Below, in pieces: positions 35,945-46,960 of a stretch of 64,000 nucleotides of DNA (position 1 is its first letter; the number at the start of each line of letters is the position of its first letter). The translations under genes were made by a program, and so were the position numbers. Source of the stretch: Stomorhina lunata (taxonomy: Eukaryota > Arthropoda > Insecta > Diptera > Rhiniidae); contig OW121743.1 in the NCBI GenBank assembly GCA_933228675.1, forward strand, positions 112,639,781-112,703,780, written 5' to 3'. Below the pieces are notes generated by a model that saw nothing but the letters and a program-made list of their open reading frames with translations, had not been told where the DNA came from and did not search any database.

Positions 35945-36360
35945 TCTTTATTTATATTTTTGGCCAAAATATCAATTCTGTAAAGCGGGACCTACGGGAG
36001 GTACCATGAATAATGGACCGATTTTCTTCTTCTGTTATCCTTGACTCCCAGTGGAGCATAGGGCCTCAATATGCCGATTCTAAAGATTTTCAATAGCCAT
36101 GGTCCCACTATTGAAAAAATTATCTGTGCCAAATTTCATGAAAATATCTTTAGAATTGCGATCTGTACTTTGATTACATGGAAGCCCAGTTAGCCGACCA
36201 GCCAGACGGACGGACTGACATCTCTAAATCGACTAAGAAAATGATTCTAAGTCCACTGGTATACTAAAAGTTGAGTATAGGATAAATATTTGTATGCGTT
36301 ACATACATTAGCACAAACTTATAATACCCTTTCCACCCATGATGGTAAAGTGTATAAAAA
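35945..36360 (+). mobile_element. 3' part of an ATACCCTTCACCAC-family element
   Basis: This matches the right half of the fuller copy at 44.66-45.36 kb. It shares the ATATCAATTC segment, GACCTACGGGAGGTACCATG, the CCAGACGGACGGACTGACAT segment and the AATACCCTTTCCACCC end followed by GTATAAAAA. The left half is missing. The terminal GGTGGTGAAGGGT palindrome arm is decayed here to GATGGTAAAGTG. Confidence 0.7.
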
Positions 36361-36507
36361 GATATTAACTTATTTAAACTTATATTTAAATGAGAAATTG
36401 TTTTAAACTATACTTGTACATAAAATAAGGTGTTAGAATTTGACCAATTTTCGCATTTTGTCAAATTTCGCTATAATAGCTATTAAGAAAAATATAAGTG
36501 AAAAGGA

Positions 36508-36605
36508 AAAAGGTGACTTATGACTCAAAACCAAAATTTCGAAAAATTAGCTAAAAATTTCGATATGTCGAAAAATTTCGAAATTTGAGTCATAAGACAC
36601 CTTTT
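36508..36605. repeat. 22-bp inverted repeat (hairpin)
   Basis: AAAAGGTGACTTATGACTCA at 36,508 is mirrored at 36,584-36,605 (TGAGTCATAAGACACCTTTT), pairing over 22 bases with one mismatch and a 54-base loop. The loop itself is built from AATTTCGAAAAATT pieces that can pair internally. It may be a small MITE or a remnant of one. Confidence 0.85.
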
Positions 36606-36606
36606 C

Positions 36607-39068
36607 ATAGATCGGGTCACATATATTGTTTTTATTCACCTTCATTATTGCATTATTTCTTCATGTTAGGCATGTATAGATACTATAAAAAGACAAAGCC
36701 CCTGAAAATAGACAACACTGTGAAACACCATTTTGGGGTCAGGATAGTTCCTACACAAATAGAAAGCACTACACTAGTGTATTCAAACTCCCAAAGCGTT
36801 TGGACATCGCAGGTGGAACTTTAGAGTTATCGGCATTTAAAAGATGAAATTTTTCCTAAAAATCAAAATTTTAAAATCAAATTTTTGAAGAGAAGCATAA
36901 CGAAAATAGTATCTTACATTTTATTTTAAGTCTTTTGAGATATTCTTGAGAAAATAATATAATTGACACCCCTTGCTCTCTAATGTATTTTTTAATTTTA
37001 AGTGGGTATATTTAAAAAAAAAATCTCGAAAAAAGCGAACTTTGAACCGCCATAAAATCTGAACAAAAGCGAAGTTTAAAATATTGAAGAACTCTAAAAA
37101 TTGTATGAGCTAGGAGAATTTATATACTAAATTGTATTTCGTGTGGTTCAATATTTGTTCGAAAATACTTAATTTGACTCCTTCACAGATAGTTGCAACT
37201 TTCAACTTCAAAGCTCCATCTAATAGCTCCAAACTCTTTTGGGATTTTAAAACTTTCATATCTCATAGAAGTGTTTTTGACCCCAGACCATCACCCTCAA
37301 AGTTTGTCATTTGTGTACAAATCATCATAAAACTAAAAAGAATAAAATGGTTTTTATATTATTTTTAGAAATTTTTATTTTTACCGTCATAAATTCTGCG
37401 CACATCGCATAATATCATTAATGTAAACGGACTTAACATTTCCTTAATGAAAACCCAAACAAAATTTTTGTTAATCTTTTTTTTAAATTAAAACTATCTG
37501 ATTTTTGAGAAACGTCATGTATCTCTTTTTAGGAAAAAAATTAATATCAAGTATTTTTCTCTGAATAAATATTTCTTTAAGAAAACATTTTCTATAAGAA
37601 AAGTACATATCGAAAATTCGAGAAATTTTTTGTTAGAAACACCCTATTTATGACTTTAATTACTGAACGGTTAATTAAAAGATTTCAAGAAAAAAAAATT
37701 GTTTAAGTTTCATTTTTCTTAAATAATAACAAATTTCATATAACCTTCACATAATTTAAGGATTTCCCATTAACTAGCTCAGAGGTTATAAATTATCAAA
37801 AGCTTAAGGGAAACAATAAAACCTTTATAAGGGATAACTGCTTTAAGACAAACACAAAAAACAGTCGTCTATGAAACTTTTCCCACCAAAACAGGACTAT
37901 TAAATTTAAACTTACTTAATATGATGAAATTTATTAGGGTATTTTTTGGTTTAGATAAACTAAAAAATCCTTTTTAGAAAAAAAAAACTCCTTTTGAATG
38001 TAAATGTTTCTAAAGGTTTTTCCCTTTACTTCTTCTGTTTTTTATAAAAATTACCTTGATTGTTGCTGGTGATTAAAATGGAATAAAAGAAAACAACAAA
38101 ACAAATACAATAATAATTGGATTACAAAGTCATTTTAGACACATCCTTGTTTTTGTTTCTCGACTCCAAAATATTTTAGAAAAAAACAGAAATACATAAA
38201 TGTTAAAGTAAATGGAATTATTCAATGCTTTCCACCAATATTGTTTCTGTTAAACATGAGGACTTAGACAAATATCAAGGTGTGAGTACACACTAGAATA
38301 TTGTTAAAGATTTCAATATTGACAATACACAATTTGGGACAAAAATATACAAATTTCCGTTCTAAAAATTACAAAGGATGAAACAACATACATACAATTA
38401 CACTTTTGTATAAATATGTGTATGTAAGGGTTTAGGAAAATACATATATCTGTGCTTATTTTGATCATATGCAGATGTGTTTTTTCTATAATCGATTTAT
38501 ATTTATTATATATCCTTATGTATACAGACTAACTAAAATAACAACAATAAAAGAAACGTTAAAGACAAACAAGGAGTCGGAAAAGAAACAGTTTTTAATC
38601 TTGTGTGACAACAATAACAAGAAGAGGTGGAAGTGGGAGGTAAAACATTGGCGTCACTTGCTTTAAATTTGGTATTGAAAATTATCTTAAAAAATCGATT
38701 TTAGCAAAATATACAATACAAAAGTATATCAAAGAGAAGAAACATTAATGGAATAATAATATATTCTTTGGCAACTAAAATTGTCTTAAATAATAATAAT
38801 ATTTTTAAATGTGAACCAATTTCATTTTATAACTGGCATTATCAAAAAACTTCCTTGTGGCCATAGCTGCTACAGTTGATTGGCATTTAAGTGTACTTTG
38901 TGTGGAAATTAGGCTGTTTCCGTAAGTGTTTTGTGTGGGAGCTATGGATAAATGTGAACAGATTTCGATTCAATTTCATATGCTCCCTAGTGCTTATATT
39001 CTTCTTTATACAAAAATTTATCATCATACCTGTTACAATTTGTCATTTATTACACAGACAGAAAAAAT
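36607..39068. other. single-copy stretch with an element relic, no gene seen
   Basis: Frames of 60-79 codons at 36,585, 37,132, 38,469 and 38,891 have no recognisable domain. At about 38,870-38,990 the text GTTTCCGTAAG, GGGAGCTATGG and ATGTGAACAGATTTCGATTC matches the middle of the ATACCCTTCACCAC family, so this part is a decayed copy. Confidence 0.5.
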
Positions 39069-39069
39069 A

Positions 39070-40095
39070 TAAATATTAAATTTTTTTTTAATGGAAAAAA
39101 ATGTTAAAATTTTTCTATAGAAAAAATTACAATATTCAAATTTTTCTATAGAAAAAATTTCAATATTAAAATTTTCCTATAGAAAAAATTTCAATATTAA
39201 AATTTTCTGTAGAAAAATTTCAATATTAAAATTGTTCTATAGAAAACGTTTCAATATTAAAATTTTTCTATAGAAAAAACTGTGAATTAAAAAATGCTTC
39301 TATAGAAGAAATTTCAATATTAAATTTTTCTATAGAAAAAAATTTCAATATTAAAATTTTTCTATTGAAAAAATTTCAATATTAAAATTTTTCTATAGAA
39401 AAAATTACAATACTAAAATTTTTCTGTAAAAAAAATTTCAATATTAAACTTTTTATATAGAAATAATTTTATTTGTTAAATTTTTCTATAGAAAAAATTT
39501 CAATATTAAAATTTTTCTGTAGAAAAAATTTCAATTTAAAAATTTTTCTATAGAAAAAATTTCAATGTTAAAATTTTTCATAGAAAAAATTCCAATTCAA
39601 AAAACTTTCTATAGAAGAAATTTCAATATTAAAATTTTTCTACAGAAGAAATTTCAATATTAAAATTTTTCTACAGAAAAAATTTCAATATTAAAATTTT
39701 TCTACAGAAAAAATTTCAATATTAAAATTTTTCTAATAAAAAATTTCAATAATAAAATTCTTCTATAGAAAAAATTTCAGTATTTTTCTATAGAAAAATT
39801 TCAATATTAAAATTTTTCTATAGAAAAATTTCAATATTAAAATTTTTCTATAGAAAAATTTCAATATTAAAATTTTTCTATAGAAAAATTTCAATATTAA
39901 AATTTTTCTATAGAAAAATTTCAATATTAAAATTTTTCTACAGAAAAATTTCAATATTAAAATTTTTCTACAGAAAAAATTTCAATCTTAAAATTTCCAT
40001 ATTAAAATTTTTCTATAGAAACAATTTTAATATTAAAATTTTTCTATAGAAAAAATTTTAATATTAAAATTTTTTTATAGAAAAAATTTCAATAG
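39070..40095 (+). repeat. 31-bp minisatellite (CTATAGAAAAAATTTCAATA family), plus orientation
   Basis: About 33 units: TTTTCTATAGAAAAAATTTC then AATATTAAAAT. TTTTCTATAGAAAA is a perfect palindrome. A sub-block at about 39,785-39,975 has lost one A and runs in exact 30-bp steps; there it produces a 63-codon reverse frame. The array at 42,045-43,165 is the reverse complement. Confidence 0.95.
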
Positions 40096-42011
40096 GATTT
40101 CTACAATCGGTTTACAGAGACCCTAGACAACATATCAGTTCCTCTGCCGGAAATAATTTAAAAAATTTAAGTCTAGGAAAATTGTTAATGTGATAAAGTG
40201 TTTTAAGGTTGTGGGAAGTTTAGTATAATTCCAAATAATTTAAGCTAAATTTTGTGTGTGGCAGTTTTACAATAGACTGTGGTAGTATGTGCTTTATTTT
40301 GTTTTTGTTCTGGAAAAAATAATATGTAATTAATCATATATTGGCGCCTAATTTCGCTAAGCTTTTGTAAACTGTTCATTGAAAATATTGTATTCCCTAT
40401 GAAGAAACAACAAAAGTAAACAGACAAACAGATTACACATTTACAGTGAGGCATAAAACACAATAAAACATTTTTGATAATAAGAATGAAAACAAAATTT
40501 TGAAAGCATGTTTTAAATGTTAACTAAGCAAAATGAATCAATGGAATTAAGGTATTCTTTATTATTTTAAAGAATATTTTTAATATCTACTCTGACTTTT
40601 CATTATATATGATGAGAATATTTACAACAAAATTTTCATTCTGATTGTATTTTCTCAGTTCTACGAAAATCATTATCATAAATCTTAATTTATTTAACAA
40701 CAAAGATTCACACACATTAATGCACAATTCTCTACACACATGTTAATAGCATAGAAAGTGGAAACACATGTAGACATATATACAAACAAACATTACCATA
40801 AATACAGACACATTATATTCGTATTAAAACACGCTTTAATATTTTAATACCGTAATTTCGAATTACAAAAAGGACGAATATATAAAGATTACATAAGTAA
40901 ATATGTATGTAATTTTTACTTTTATACCTACATGTGTGCGAAATATTGACACACTTTTACAGTTACATTCGTAGTCCTATACATTTTTATTATTTATTCA
41001 GACACATTTTTATGAATAAAAATGAATTTTTTAATGTTGTTAAAATTTTTCTTATGTTTTCGTTTATTTTTTGTTGCTTCTTTTTACAAGGAAATATCAA
41101 TTTTTATTGGATTATTTTCATTACATGAGTCGGTATATTTTTAACATACATTTCTCAAATTTACTTGCGACTCGTAGGGGCTGTTAAAATCTGAAATAAA
41201 AATTTAATATGTAGGTGTTGCACGTTTGCTTTTTTTTGTTAATAATTTTTTTTTGTTTTATATTTTTATTAAGGAAAATATTAAAAATTTATGAAACAAC
41301 ATGAAAGAAATCCATAAAAAATATTAAAGTTTCTTTTTTTTATTCACAAAATTTGTGAACTGATGACTGTGTGTGTATGTGTAAAATATTAATATCCTGC
41401 CAATAACCTTAATTATTTCCTTGGATGTATTTTTTGAAATTACAGTTAATTTTGTTAATACTTTAGCTTGTAAGATAGGCGAAAATAATAAGAAATATTC
41501 CAAAAATATTTGAAAGTTTGTTCCAAAAATACTTTGAATATGGTTGTACACTCCAAAGTGGTAGCTTATGAATTATTTAAGACGTAGACTCGTTCAGTGA
41601 AACCTTATATCATCTTTAAACATTGAATTCTATAGATTGCTATGTATATCGACTCAAATAAAGATTTTTATTTATTTCCTTAAATTTGTTTTTGGTTTTT
41701 ATATACAATTTAAAAATTTTTATAGAAAATTTTACAATATAAAATTTTTCTTTGTTAAGTATTTTTTTATAGAAAATATTTTCATATAAAATTATTATTT
41801 ATATTTTTATAAACATTTTTTTTTATAAAAATTTAAATTTTACAAAACAAAAATTTGTATAGAAAATTTTTCTTTATTAAGTTTTTTTTATAGAAAATTT
41901 TTCCATATAAAATTAGAAAAAAATATTATTGGTATCAAATTTTTAATAGATTTTTTTTCAATATAAATTTTTGAAAGAAATAAATTTTTAGTTGAACTAA
42001 GAAATTTATGT
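40096..42011. other. single-copy spacer between inverted arrays
   Basis: No gene seen. Frames of 64-75 codons occur at 40,245, 40,934 and 41,324 without recognisable domains. From about 41,700 to 41,990 it becomes degenerate TTTTTATAGAAAATTTT text, probably very old minisatellite. Confidence 0.5.
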
Positions 42012-42040
42012 TAAGAGGTTGTGGGTTCGAATCCGGGCTC
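42012..42040 (+). other. tRNA-like B-box remnant
   Basis: GGTTCGAATCC at 42,024-42,034 is a perfect match to the RNA polymerase III B-box (the T-arm of a tRNA) in a GC-rich island, GTGGGTTCGAATCCGGGCTC. The T-stem does not pair properly, no acceptor stem is visible and an A-box match upstream is weak and too close. It is therefore a tRNA or SINE fragment rather than a tRNA gene. It sits ten bases before a minisatellite begins. Confidence 0.35.
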
Positions 42041-42044
42041 AGGT

Positions 42045-43165
42045 TTTCTATAGAAAAAATTTAATATTGAAATTTTTCCTATAGAAAAATTTTAATATTG
42101 AAATTTTTTCTATAGAAAAATTTTAATATTGAAATTTTTCTATAGAAAAATTTTAATATTGAAATTTTTTCTATAGAAAAATTTTAATATTGAAATTTTT
42201 TCTATAGAAAAATTTGAATATTGAAAGTTTTTCTATAGAAAAATTTGAATATTGAAATTTTTTCTATAGAAAAATTTGAATATTGAAATTTTTTCTATAG
42301 AAAAATTTGAATATTGAAATTTTTTCTATAGAAAAATTTAAATATTGAAATTTTTCTATAGAAAAATTTGAATATTGAAATTTTTTCTATAGAAAAATTT
42401 GAATATTGAAATTTTTTCTATAGAAAAATTTTAATATTGAAATTTTTTCCATAGAAAAATTTATATATTAGAATTTTTTCTATAGAAAAATTTAAATATT
42501 GAAATTTTTTCTATAGAAAAATTTTAATATTAAAATTTTTTCTATAGAAAAATTTGAATATTGAAATTTTTTCTATAGAAAAATTTTAATATTGAAATTT
42601 TTCTATAGAAAAATTTTAATATTGAAATTTTTCTATAGAAAAATTTTAATATTGAAATTTTTCTATAGAAAAATTTTAATATTGAAATTTTTTCTATAGA
42701 AAAATTTTAATATTGAAATTTTTTCTATAGAAAAATTTATATATTGAAATTTTTTCTATAGAAAAATTTTAATATTGAAATTTTTTCTATAGAAAAATTT
42801 GAATATTGTAATTTTTTCTATAGAAAAATTTGAATATTGAAATTTTTTCTATAGAAAAATTTGAATATTGAAATTTTTTCTATAGAAAAATTTGAATATT
42901 GAAATTTTTTCTATAGAAAAATTTGAATATTGAAATTTTTTCTATAGAAAAATTTGAATATTGAAATTTTTTCTATAGAAAAATTTTAATATTGAAATTT
43001 TTTCCATAGAAAAATTTATATATTAGAATTTTTTCTATAGAAAAATTTAAATATTGAAATTTTTTCTATAGAAAAATTTTAATATTGAAATTTTTCTATA
43101 GAAAAATTTTTAATATTAAAATTTTAAATAGAAAAATATTGAGATTTTTTCTATAGAAAAATTGT
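42045..43165 (-). repeat. 31-bp minisatellite, inverted copy of the 39.1-40.1 kb family
   Basis: About 36 uniform units: ATTTTAATATTGAAATTTTT then TCTATAGAAAA, exactly the reverse complement of the upstream consensus. Variants TTTGAATATTG and TTTTAATATTG occur in runs. A block with CCATAGAAAAATTTATATAT appears at both about 42,447 and 43,001, suggesting an internal block duplication of about 554 bp. Confidence 0.95.
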
Positions 43166-43172
43166 GGTCTGG

Positions 43173-43592
43173 ACGGCTGGCTGTCTGGTACATCCCATAG
43201 GTCCCACTTCCCGGAATTGATATATAGGCGACAAATATCAATATCTTTTCCTTAAATTTAAAACAAATATTTTTTATGTAAACTTAAATTACTGTACCAA
43301 ATTCGTTGAAATAGGTTTCCATACAAGCTCTTCTGTCAAAACCCACATAATTTTTGTAACAACTGTAATCAATTTGCCAAATTTCGAAATTATCGGTCCA
43401 CATTTGACTCTACCTCTCATATAAGTCCAAATGACGGAAACAGCTTAAATATATATGTTTTGAGAAAATGTTTGTATGATGGCAAAATTTAGCAAATATT
43501 TTTCTTTATACAGGAAAAAATACCTTTGAACTTGGTGGTGAAGGGTATCCTATAGTCGGATTTGACCGACTATAGCACTTTCTTACTTGTTT
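43173..43592 (-). mobile_element. reversed ATACCCTTCACCAC-family element, internally deleted
   Basis: On the minus strand it begins AACAAGTAAGAAAG at 43,592 and runs through the short CTATAGTCGG...CCGACTATAG hairpin, ATACCCTTCACCACCAAG and TTTTTTCCTGTATAAAG. It continues to TCAATTCCGGGAAGTGGGAC and then jumps to CCAGACAGCCAGCCGTCC, skipping sequence present in the 44.7-kb copy. It ends against the 31-bp array. The right terminus is missing. Confidence 0.75.
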
Positions 43593-44657
43593 ATAAAACT
43601 AATAGATAGCTCATTGATTGATATAAAAATTTTTCTTAATATTTTTGTTTTTGCTAAAAAATATAAAAAAAATTTTCTTAGAAATGGTCTTCCTAAAAAA
43701 TTGCTTTACAAACTTTTCATCATTAACAAACTGTCTCCCTTTTGCTAAACATTTAAACTTTTGCCTTAATTACACAATAAAATTAATGAATTCATTCGGG
43801 CAACTTTTGCTGAAACCACTTTATGTAAATAAAATATTAAGGTTAAATAGAAAATAAATTATAAGCAAAAAACAAGATAAAATACAATTTGTAATTCTAA
43901 CATGGAACACGATAAAGAGAAAATAGTTAAATTGCGAAAGATGGAAGGAGTAAAGAAAACTCATCAAACAAAATGACTGACAATTGTTATGTTAAAATCG
44001 GGAACAGTGTGAAGGGGGAATAGACGACAGAGAACCCCATAGTTTAAAAGGTGTTTAATGATGTTAAAGAGAGACCGGGAAGTGTAGATAGTTTTGTTTA
44101 GGATTCTATATTGAAAGATATTTGTTATCGTTTAACACTTATATACTTTTTAGGAAGTAAAAGTTTTTTTTTTCACTTTTTTCTTTTTCTATGAACAGAT
44201 TTTCGATTTTGACAAATAATCTGTAAAACTCGTGGGTACAATTACTTCTAACCTAGATTACCCGCATTATTCAGGATATGTTACTTTATATAAAAAATCA
44301 TTAATGTAACAATACTTATCAATCACAGTTACACGAGTATTTTTACAAAGTGACAAAAAAAAAATACATATTGAAATTGTTTATAACATTTAATACAATT
44401 ACGCTTTGACACTATTCTAATAATAAATGTATACAATTTTGTTATATTCAAGAATGATGACAATGATGGAAGATGGAGCAAAAATGGTTATGTTGTTGTA
44501 TATGAAATTATTAGGGAGGGACAGAGATTAAATAAATAAAGCTCATATTTGAAATTGATGAAGTTGATCAAACAAATGTACACTTACAAAAATTGTTTTA
44601 ATACAAATTTTTTGGAATCAGTTAACCGCACAGGTCGGCACATAAAAAACAGAACAA
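43593..44657. other. single-copy spacer, no gene seen
   Basis: About 1 kb of AT-rich sequence between two opposed copies of the same interspersed element. A 70-codon frame at 43,645 shows no recognisable domain. Near 43,980-44,060 it is slightly less AT-rich but carries no convincing frame. Confidence 0.5.
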
Positions 44658-45362
44658 AACAAGTAAGAAAGCGCTATAGTCGGTCAAGCCCGACCATACG
44701 ATACCCTTCACCACTAAGATCAAAGGTGTTCTTTTTCCTGTATAAAGTCCAATATTTGCTTAATTTTGCCATCATACATACATTTTCTCGTCATTTCGAC
44801 TTATATGAACTGATTACCTCGAAATTTGGCAAATTGATCATAGTTGATACAAAAATTATGTATGCAAAAAATAAACTTAAAATTCTTGTTATCTTCAAAT
44901 TTACAAGTGTTTTAGTGATTTTGGTCTCATTTAGTGTATTTTGGCAGAAGGGTTTGTACGGGAGCTGTGGTCAAATGTGGACCGATTTAAACGAAATTTG
45001 GTACATTGACTTAAGTTGTTTATTTGTTTCAAATTTCATGAAAAAATATTGATATTTGTGGTCAATATATCAATTCCGGGGAAGTTAGACCTATGGGGGG
45101 TACCATAACTAATGGACTGATTTTGATGAATTTCAATATCCATGGTCCAAAATATCCATCTGTGCCAAATTTCATCAAATTATGGTTTACATGGGCATCC
45201 AGACAGCCAGACGGTCGGACTGACATCGCTACATCGACTCAGAAAGTAATTCTAAGCATATTGGTATGCTATAAGGTGGGTCCAAGACAAATATTTCTAT
45301 GCGCTACATACATCAGCACAAACATATAATACCCTTTCCACCTATGGTGGTGAAGGGTATAA
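44658..45362 (+). mobile_element. near full-length ATACCCTTCACCAC-family interspersed element
   Basis: About 705 bp. It starts ACAAGTAAGAAAG, then a GTCGG...CCGAC hairpin, then ATACCCTTCACCAC at 44,701-44,714. It ends with the exact reverse complement of that 14-mer at 45,347-45,360, preceded by ACCCTTTCCACC so that the last 30 bases form a palindrome. Other hallmarks are AATGTGGACCGATTT and CAGACGGTCGGACTGACATC. Copies or pieces lie at 35.9, 38.9, 43.2 and 50.6 kb. I recall very similar AAGTAAGAA...GGGTATAA repeats from many fly genomes but cannot assign a class. A 167-codon frame at 44,549-45,052 straddles the element and is not a gene. Confidence 0.75.
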
Positions 45363-45469
45363 AAATCGTCGTCAGAGTTGCCGTTTTTATGCCTATAACT
45401 AAAATAGGAATTTTTTTAATGTGTAGTTCTGATATTTTAAAAAAGGGTTTTACTATATTTCTTGAAAAT

Positions 45470-45814
45470 TATTTATCAAAAATTTTTTTATAGAAAATTT
45501 TTTTACCAACAATTTTTCTATAAACATTTTTTTATTAAAAATTTTTATAATGAAAATTTTTTATCAAAAAGTTTGCAAAAAAAAAAAAAAAAATTATCCA
45601 AAATTTTGCTATAGAAAATTTTTTTATCAAAACTTTTTCCAAAGAAAATCTTTTAGAAAATTTTTCTACAAAAAATATATCTATTTAAATTTTATTATAG
45701 AGAAATATTTTTTCGAAAATTTTTCTTTACAAAAAATTTTTACCGAGAAAATTTTTTGAGAAAAAAATTTTTTTTGAAGAAAAATATTTTTTTTTTAATT
45801 TTAATAGAAAAATA
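45470..45814. repeat. decayed minisatellite, copy 1
   Basis: Irregular TTTTTCTATAGAAAATTTTT-type text with ATCAAAACTTTTTCC at about 45,626. A related stretch recurs at about 46,680 (offset about 1059), on the other side of the MITE copies. Confidence 0.6.
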
Positions 45815-46164
45815 TTTTACTGTAGTGTATTGCACTAAGATCCCAATTTATTACAATTATTTATTATTGTAATAAATAGTTTTCTGATAAAGCAAACAAA
45901 TTGTTGGTGGGGAAACCTTTCCTCGACGCGTTTCGATGGTTGGTTAGGTCATCCCATCAGGAGGATTATCCCTAATTCTAGATAGAGCGAAAACCACACA
46001 TTTGAGGGAGGAAAGGTTTTCCCACAAACATTTTTTGATTTTATCAAAAAACAATTTATTACAATAAATTGTAATAAATTGGGATCTTAGTGCAATAATT
46101 GTATTAAATTGGGATCTTATAATTGTAATAAATTGGGATCTTAGTGCAATACACTACAGTAAAA
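45815..46164. mobile_element. foldback MITE with perfect 44-bp terminal inverted repeats
   Basis: The first 44 bases (starting TTTTACTGTAGTGTATTGCA) are the exact reverse complement of the last 44 (46,121-46,164). The symmetry continues inward with about 80% identity to GGGGAAACCTTTCCTC at 45,909-45,924, mirrored by GAGGAAAGGTTTTCCC at 46,008. The element is therefore almost all hairpin, around a loop of about 83 bases containing GATGGTTGGTTAGGTCATCC. The right arm carries two extra partial copies of its own end (AAATTGGGATCTTA at about 46,074 and 46,105). There is no coding capacity. Confidence 0.9.
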
Positions 46165-46439
46165 CTTTTTAATTAAATGTTTGATTTCCCAAAATTTTGA
46201 TACACCTTTTTAATAAATATACGGCTGTACCTGTTCCAAGCTTTAAAATAAACTTTTGTTTATTTAAATCTTTCTTTGAACCCCCTTTATAGCACTTTTG
46301 TCTTAGTCGCCAACAAAGCAACAACAAAATTGTGGAAAATAAAGAAATGAATGTTTAGATGGTAATTTTTGCTTTATGTTAATATTTGTTGGACATAATA
46401 ATAATTCGTATTTATTGTGTATCTCAAGTAATACATAAT
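46165..46439. other. MITE flank and short single-copy stretch
   Basis: The first 50 bases (ACTTTTTAATTAAATGTTTG onward) recur after the second MITE at 46,623. The remainder is single-copy AT-rich sequence with no gene. Confidence 0.6.
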
Positions 46440-46620
46440 GTGTGGTTTCCTCTGTCTAGAATTAGGGATAATCCTCCTGATGAGATTGCATAACCAACCA
46501 TCTCATCAGCGTCGGTGAAGGGTTTCCCCACCAACATTTTTTGGTTTTATCAAAAAACTATTTATTACAATAATAAATAATTGCAATAAATTGGGATCTT
46601 AGTGGAATACACTACAGTTT
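46440..46620. mobile_element. partial second copy of the foldback MITE
   Basis: Carries the loop in the opposite orientation to the first copy (TCTAGAATTAGGGATAATCC, CATAACCAACCATC), then one arm ending TTGGGATCTTAGTGGAATAC and ACTACAG at 46,611. That is 458 bases after the matching ACTACAG at 46,153. The flank ACTTTTTAATTAAATGTTTG is also shared, so arm and flank were duplicated together. The left arm is missing. Confidence 0.85.
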
Positions 46621-46672
46621 AACTTTTTAATTAAATGTTTGATGTCCCAAAACTTTGATAAACCTTTTTAAT

Positions 46673-46960
46673 AAAATTTTTTTTATCAAAACTTTTTCCA
46701 TAGAAAATCTTTCAGAAAATTTTTCTACAGAAAATATTTCTATTTAAATTTTTTTTTAGAAAAATATTTTTTATTCAAAAATTTTCTTTAGAAAAAAATT
46801 TTTGCCGTATTTTTTTTTTTAGAAAATGTTTTTTTTTTAGAATTTTTTTTTTATTTTCACAGAAAAATATTTTTATCGAAATATTTTCTATAAAAATTAT
46901 TATTATCGAAAAAATATTTTTATGAAAAAATGTTTGTATAGAAAATATCTAAAAAATATA
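46673..46960. repeat. decayed minisatellite, copy 2
   Basis: Matches 45,620-45,770: TTTTTATCAAAACTTTTTCC at 46,680 against the same text at about 45,621, followed by GAAAATCTTTCAGAAAATTT and TTTCTATTTAAATT. The order array, MITE, flank, MITE, flank, array suggests an unequal tandem duplication of the whole block. Confidence 0.65.

Noticed and set aside
42012..42040. Functional tRNA gene
   Set aside because: B-box is perfect, but the T-stem mispairs and there is no acceptor stem, anticodon arm or properly spaced A-box.
44549..45052. 167-codon plus-strand frame
   Set aside because: It runs from single-copy DNA into an interspersed element whose other copies do not keep the frame. No recognisable domain.
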